Below, one piece after another: positions 6,660-8,731 of a stretch of DNA of 8,731 nucleotides. The first letter of the stretch is position 1. Each line of letters starts with the position of its first letter. This stretch comes from an uncultured Lachnospiraceae bacterium (lineage in GTDB: Bacteria; Bacillota; Clostridia; Lachnospirales; Lachnospiraceae). The stretch spans positions 1-8,731 of the forward strand of contig CAOJLW010000089.1 of the NCBI GenBank assembly GCA_948438565.1. The letters run 5' to 3'. The translations under genes were made by a program, and so were the position numbers. The notes under the pieces were generated by a model. The model did not search any database and had not been told where the DNA came from. It was given only the letters and a program-made list of their open reading frames with translations.

Positions 6660-7476
6660 ATGGAAACGGCAGTTTCTCTCCGGTCCATATGTGGTCTGGA
6701 TCGCCGGATTTATCATTTTGCCAATTTTAACGATCTTCTATTACGGCATAACCGACTCATCCGGCAGCTTTACCCTGGCAAATATTTTTGCCATTGCAGA
6801 GCCGATCCATATGAAGGCGCTTTTGCTTTCTTTAAAGCTGGCGTTGTTATGTACGGCTTTTTGCCTGATTTTATCCTATCCGCTGGCCATGATTTTAAAT
6901 AATCTGCACTTAAAACAGCAAAGCTTTGTCGTATTTATTTTTGTGCTCCCGATGTGGATGAATTTTATGCTCCGCATCCTGGCATGGCAGCTTTTACTTT
7001 CCAACAACGGTATCCTAAATACCATATTAGAAGGCCTTGGTATGCCAAAGCTACAGCTTTTAAATACGCCGTCCGCCGTTGTCTTTGGCATGGTATATGA
7101 TTTTCTGCCCTTTATGATCCTGCCTATTTACAACGCTATGGGCAGAATCCAGCGCGACGTCGTCGACGCCGCCAGAGATTTAGGGGCCAGCGAGCTACAG
7201 GTATTTTTAAAAATCATTCTGCCGCTTACGATTTCCGGCGTTATCAGCGGTATTATTATGGTGTTTGTGCCCGCCTTAACTTCGTTTGTGATTTCAAATT
7301 TATTGGGGGGAGGAAAAGTGCTGTTAATTGGCAATGTCATTGAACAGGAATTTATGCAAAACATGGACTGGAATATGGGCAGCGGACTTTCGATTGTATT
7401 GATGATTTTTGTCGTTGCCAGTATGGCGTTTATGAATGCGCATGGCAGTGAAGAAGGAGGTGGCGCGGTATGGTAA
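6652..7476 (+). CDS. potB: Polyamine ABC importer permease, PotB type
   Basis: Inner channel subunit of 274 residues with six predicted membrane spans, roughly 13-32, 56-83, 91-112, 139-162, 192-215 and 243-262. The cytoplasmic EAA loop, which docks on the ATPase, reads DAARDLGA...FLKIILP at about 172-191. I place the start at ATG 6652, inside the end of potA, with a purine-rich GGTGGA just upstream and the usual short N-terminus; an in-frame ATG at 6628 would add eight charged residues and has a poorer ribosome site. The C-terminal tail GSEEGGGAVW is partly dictated by the potC ribosome binding site embedded in it. The reading frame overlaps potC by 7 bp. Confidence 0.94.
   Translation: MYKWKRQFLSGPYVVWIAGFIILPILTIFYYGITDSSGSFTLANIFAIAEPIHMKALLLSLKLALLCTAFCLILSYPLAMILNNLHLKQQSFVVFIFVLPMWMNFMLRILAWQLLLSNNGILNTILEGLGMPKLQLLNTPSAVVFGMVYDFLPFMILPIYNAMGRIQRDVVDAARDLGASELQVFLKIILPLTISGVISGIIMVFVPALTSFVISNLLGGGKVLLIGNVIEQEFMQNMDWNMGSGLSIVLMIFVVASMAFMNAHGSEEGGGAVW
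7454..7461 (+). promoter_or_regulatory. potC ribosome binding site inside potB
   Basis: AAGGAGGT, a full match to the anti-Shine-Dalgarno complement, 8 nt before the potC ATG at 7470 and within the last codons of potB, where it encodes part of EEGGG. This supports both the potC start and coupled synthesis of the two permeases. Confidence 0.8.
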
Positions 7477-8249
7477 AAAAAATAGGCGGCAGAATTTACC
7501 TTGGCATTATCTTTCTGTTTTTATACCTCCCGATCCTGGTGCTGCTGATCCTCTCCTTTAACAACTCCAAATCCAGGGTTGCCTGGGGCGGCTTTACGGC
7601 CAAATGGTACGTCTCTATGTTTCAAAACGACACCATCATGGACGCGTTTGCCATGACGTTAAAAATTACGCTGACCGCTTCGATTCTGGCCACCATCATC
7701 GGAACCTTAGCGGCCATCGGCATTCAGGCTATGCGCCGCAGAGGCAAGGCCATTTTAATCGGCGCCACGAATATCCCGCTCCTCAATGCGGATATTGTGA
7801 CCGGGATTTCCATGATGCTGCTGTTTGTACGGTTTACAAAGCTTGGATTTTCGACCGTATTGATTGCGCATCTGACGTTTGACATTCCCTATGTGATTTT
7901 AAATGTGCTCCCCAAATTAAACCAGGCCAGCCGATCTGCTTATGAGGCGGCCTTGGACCTTGGGGCAACGCCGTTTTACGCTTTTTACAAAATCGTCTGG
8001 CCGGATATCCGCCCCGGCGTATTTTCCGGATTTTTAATGGCGATTACCATGTCCTTAGACGATTTTTCCATTACCTATTTTACCAAAGGCCCCGGCGTCA
8101 ATACACTTTCCACTATGCTTTATACGGAGCTTAGAAAAGGAATCAAACCGGAAATGTATGCGCTGTCCGCACTGTTGTTTGGCATTGCGCTGGCTCTGCT
8201 TTTGATTATGAATTACCGTTCTTCCAAAAAGAACGATATCAATAACTAA
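7470..8249 (+). CDS. potC: Polyamine ABC importer permease, PotC type
   Basis: Second channel subunit, 259 residues, pairing with PotB. A first hydrophobic span covers about 10-30 (GIIFLFLYLPILVLLILSF), followed by five more ending at about 232-248. The EAA loop YEAALDLGATPFYAFYKIVWP (about 158-178) is closer to consensus than that of PotB. MSLDDFSITYF (194-204) corresponds to the SLDDFVITFF segment typical of PotC and separates it from PotB. The 7-bp overlap with potB and the 21-bp gap to potD show that it belongs to the same transcript. The charged C-terminal tail (RSSKKNDINN) is cytoplasmic. Confidence 0.95.
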   Translation: MVKKIGGRIYLGIIFLFLYLPILVLLILSFNNSKSRVAWGGFTAKWYVSMFQNDTIMDAFAMTLKITLTASILATIIGTLAAIGIQAMRRRGKAILIGATNIPLLNADIVTGISMMLLFVRFTKLGFSTVLIAHLTFDIPYVILNVLPKLNQASRSAYEAALDLGATPFYAFYKIVWPDIRPGVFSGFLMAITMSLDDFSITYFTKGPGVNTLSTMLYTELRKGIKPEMYALSALLFGIALALLLIMNYRSSKKNDINN

Positions 8250-8256
8250 GACTAAA

Positions 8257-8262
8257 AAGGAG
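8257..8262 (+). promoter_or_regulatory. potD ribosome binding site
   Basis: AAGGAG, 8 nt before ATG 8271, in the short A-rich gap after the potC stop at 8249. No terminator or promoter is visible in the gap. Confidence 0.75.
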
Positions 8263-8270
8263 AAAAAAGA

Positions 8271-8731
8271 ATGAAAAAAAGATGGATCTGTTTTGCCGCT
8301 CTAGCCCTTACGGCTGTTTTCTTTACCGGCTGCGGAAAATCCCAGGATAACGCTGAAACGCTAACCATATTAAATTATGGAAAATATTTTGACCCCGACG
8401 CTCTGGCCATGTTTGAAGAAGAAACTGGGATTCAAATCAACTATGAAGAATACGAAAGTCCGGAAGAAATGTATACCAAATACAAAGCCGGAGCCATTGA
8501 TTACGATTTGCTTTGCACATCCGATTACATTATCCAAAAACTGATCGCAGAAGGCGAAGTCCTGGAAATGAATTACGACAATATTGCCGAATATCAGAAT
8601 ATTGATCAAACGATCATTGACGCTTCCGCTTCATTTGATCCGGAGCATCAATATACCATGCCCTATTTTTACGGTACGGTAGGCATCTTATATAACACGG
8701 ATGAAGTCGAAGCGTCGGCCACCGAATCCTG
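8271..8731 (+). CDS. potD: Polyamine-binding lipoprotein, PotD type, cut by the right window edge
   Basis: Extracytoplasmic substrate-binding protein; 153 residues are visible of a family usually about 340-360 long. The N-terminus is a lipoprotein signal: MKKRW, a hydrophobic core, then FTGC with the acylated C21 (Phe at -3 instead of the usual Leu). After a short polar tether the mature domain aligns by eye with E. coli PotD: LTILNYGKYFDP, ETGIQINYEEYESPEEMY, YDLLCTSDYIIQKL and YTMPYFYGTVGILYN. The Ser and Tyr of E. coli PotD known to line the ligand site (S83, Y85) are conserved in TSDY. The W-T-E-Y ligand motif is replaced by Y36-G37-K38-Y39, so a lysine stands where an amine-binding glutamate is expected. 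Last gene visible in the operon; the rest lies outside the window. Confidence 0.94.
   Translation, partial: MKKRWICFAALALTAVFFTGCGKSQDNAETLTILNYGKYFDPDALAMFEEETGIQINYEEYESPEEMYTKYKAGAIDYDLLCTSDYIIQKLIAEGEVLEMNYDNIAEYQNIDQTIIDASASFDPEHQYTMPYFYGTVGILYNTDEVEASATES

Overview
The window looks like an ordinary chromosomal segment of a Clostridia-type Firmicute. A Lachnospiraceae-like host is my inference from three things: strong AAGGAGG-type ribosome binding sites, a PolA with a decayed proofreading domain, and an XRE-cupin regulator joined to potABCD. I see no insertion sequence, phage gene, CRISPR array, tRNA or rRNA. Nearly every base outside one 271-bp intergenic region is coding.

Left half (1-4742, minus strand): a three-gene cluster, transcribed right to left, of a YbgC-like hotdog acyl-CoA thioesterase, a three-domain Xaa-Pro aminopeptidase of the long (APP1-like) type, and DNA polymerase I (polA). 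The reading frames overlap: 8 bp between thioesterase and aminopeptidase, and a 4-bp ATGA between aminopeptidase and polA. This indicates one transcript with coupled translation. polA runs off the left edge at residue 827, just before polymerase motif C.

Centre (4743-5013): a divergent control region. It holds a good sigma-A promoter facing left (TTGTGA-17-TATAAT), a leader hairpin just before the thioesterase ribosome binding site, a G/C-rich hairpin midway, and a sigma-A promoter facing right (TTGACA-16-TAAAAT). A near-palindrome lies on the predicted start of rightward transcription and is the best operator candidate. An 11-bp direct repeat brackets the rightward -35 box.

Right half (5014-8731, plus strand): an XRE-cupin repressor-like gene, then potA (ATPase), potB and potC (permeases) and the start of potD (substrate-binding lipoprotein, cut by the right edge). 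Together they encode a spermidine/putrescine-type ABC importer: PotD captures the polyamine outside the membrane, PotB/PotC form the channel and PotA supplies ATP hydrolysis. The regulator probably senses polyamine status through its cupin domain and represses its own operon.

No convincing undescribed system is present; regulator plus potABCD is a known architecture. The points most worth a second look are the unexplained operator and repeats in the divergent region, the replacement of the usual WxEY ligand motif of PotD by YGKY, and the translational coupling of polA to a peptidase gene.
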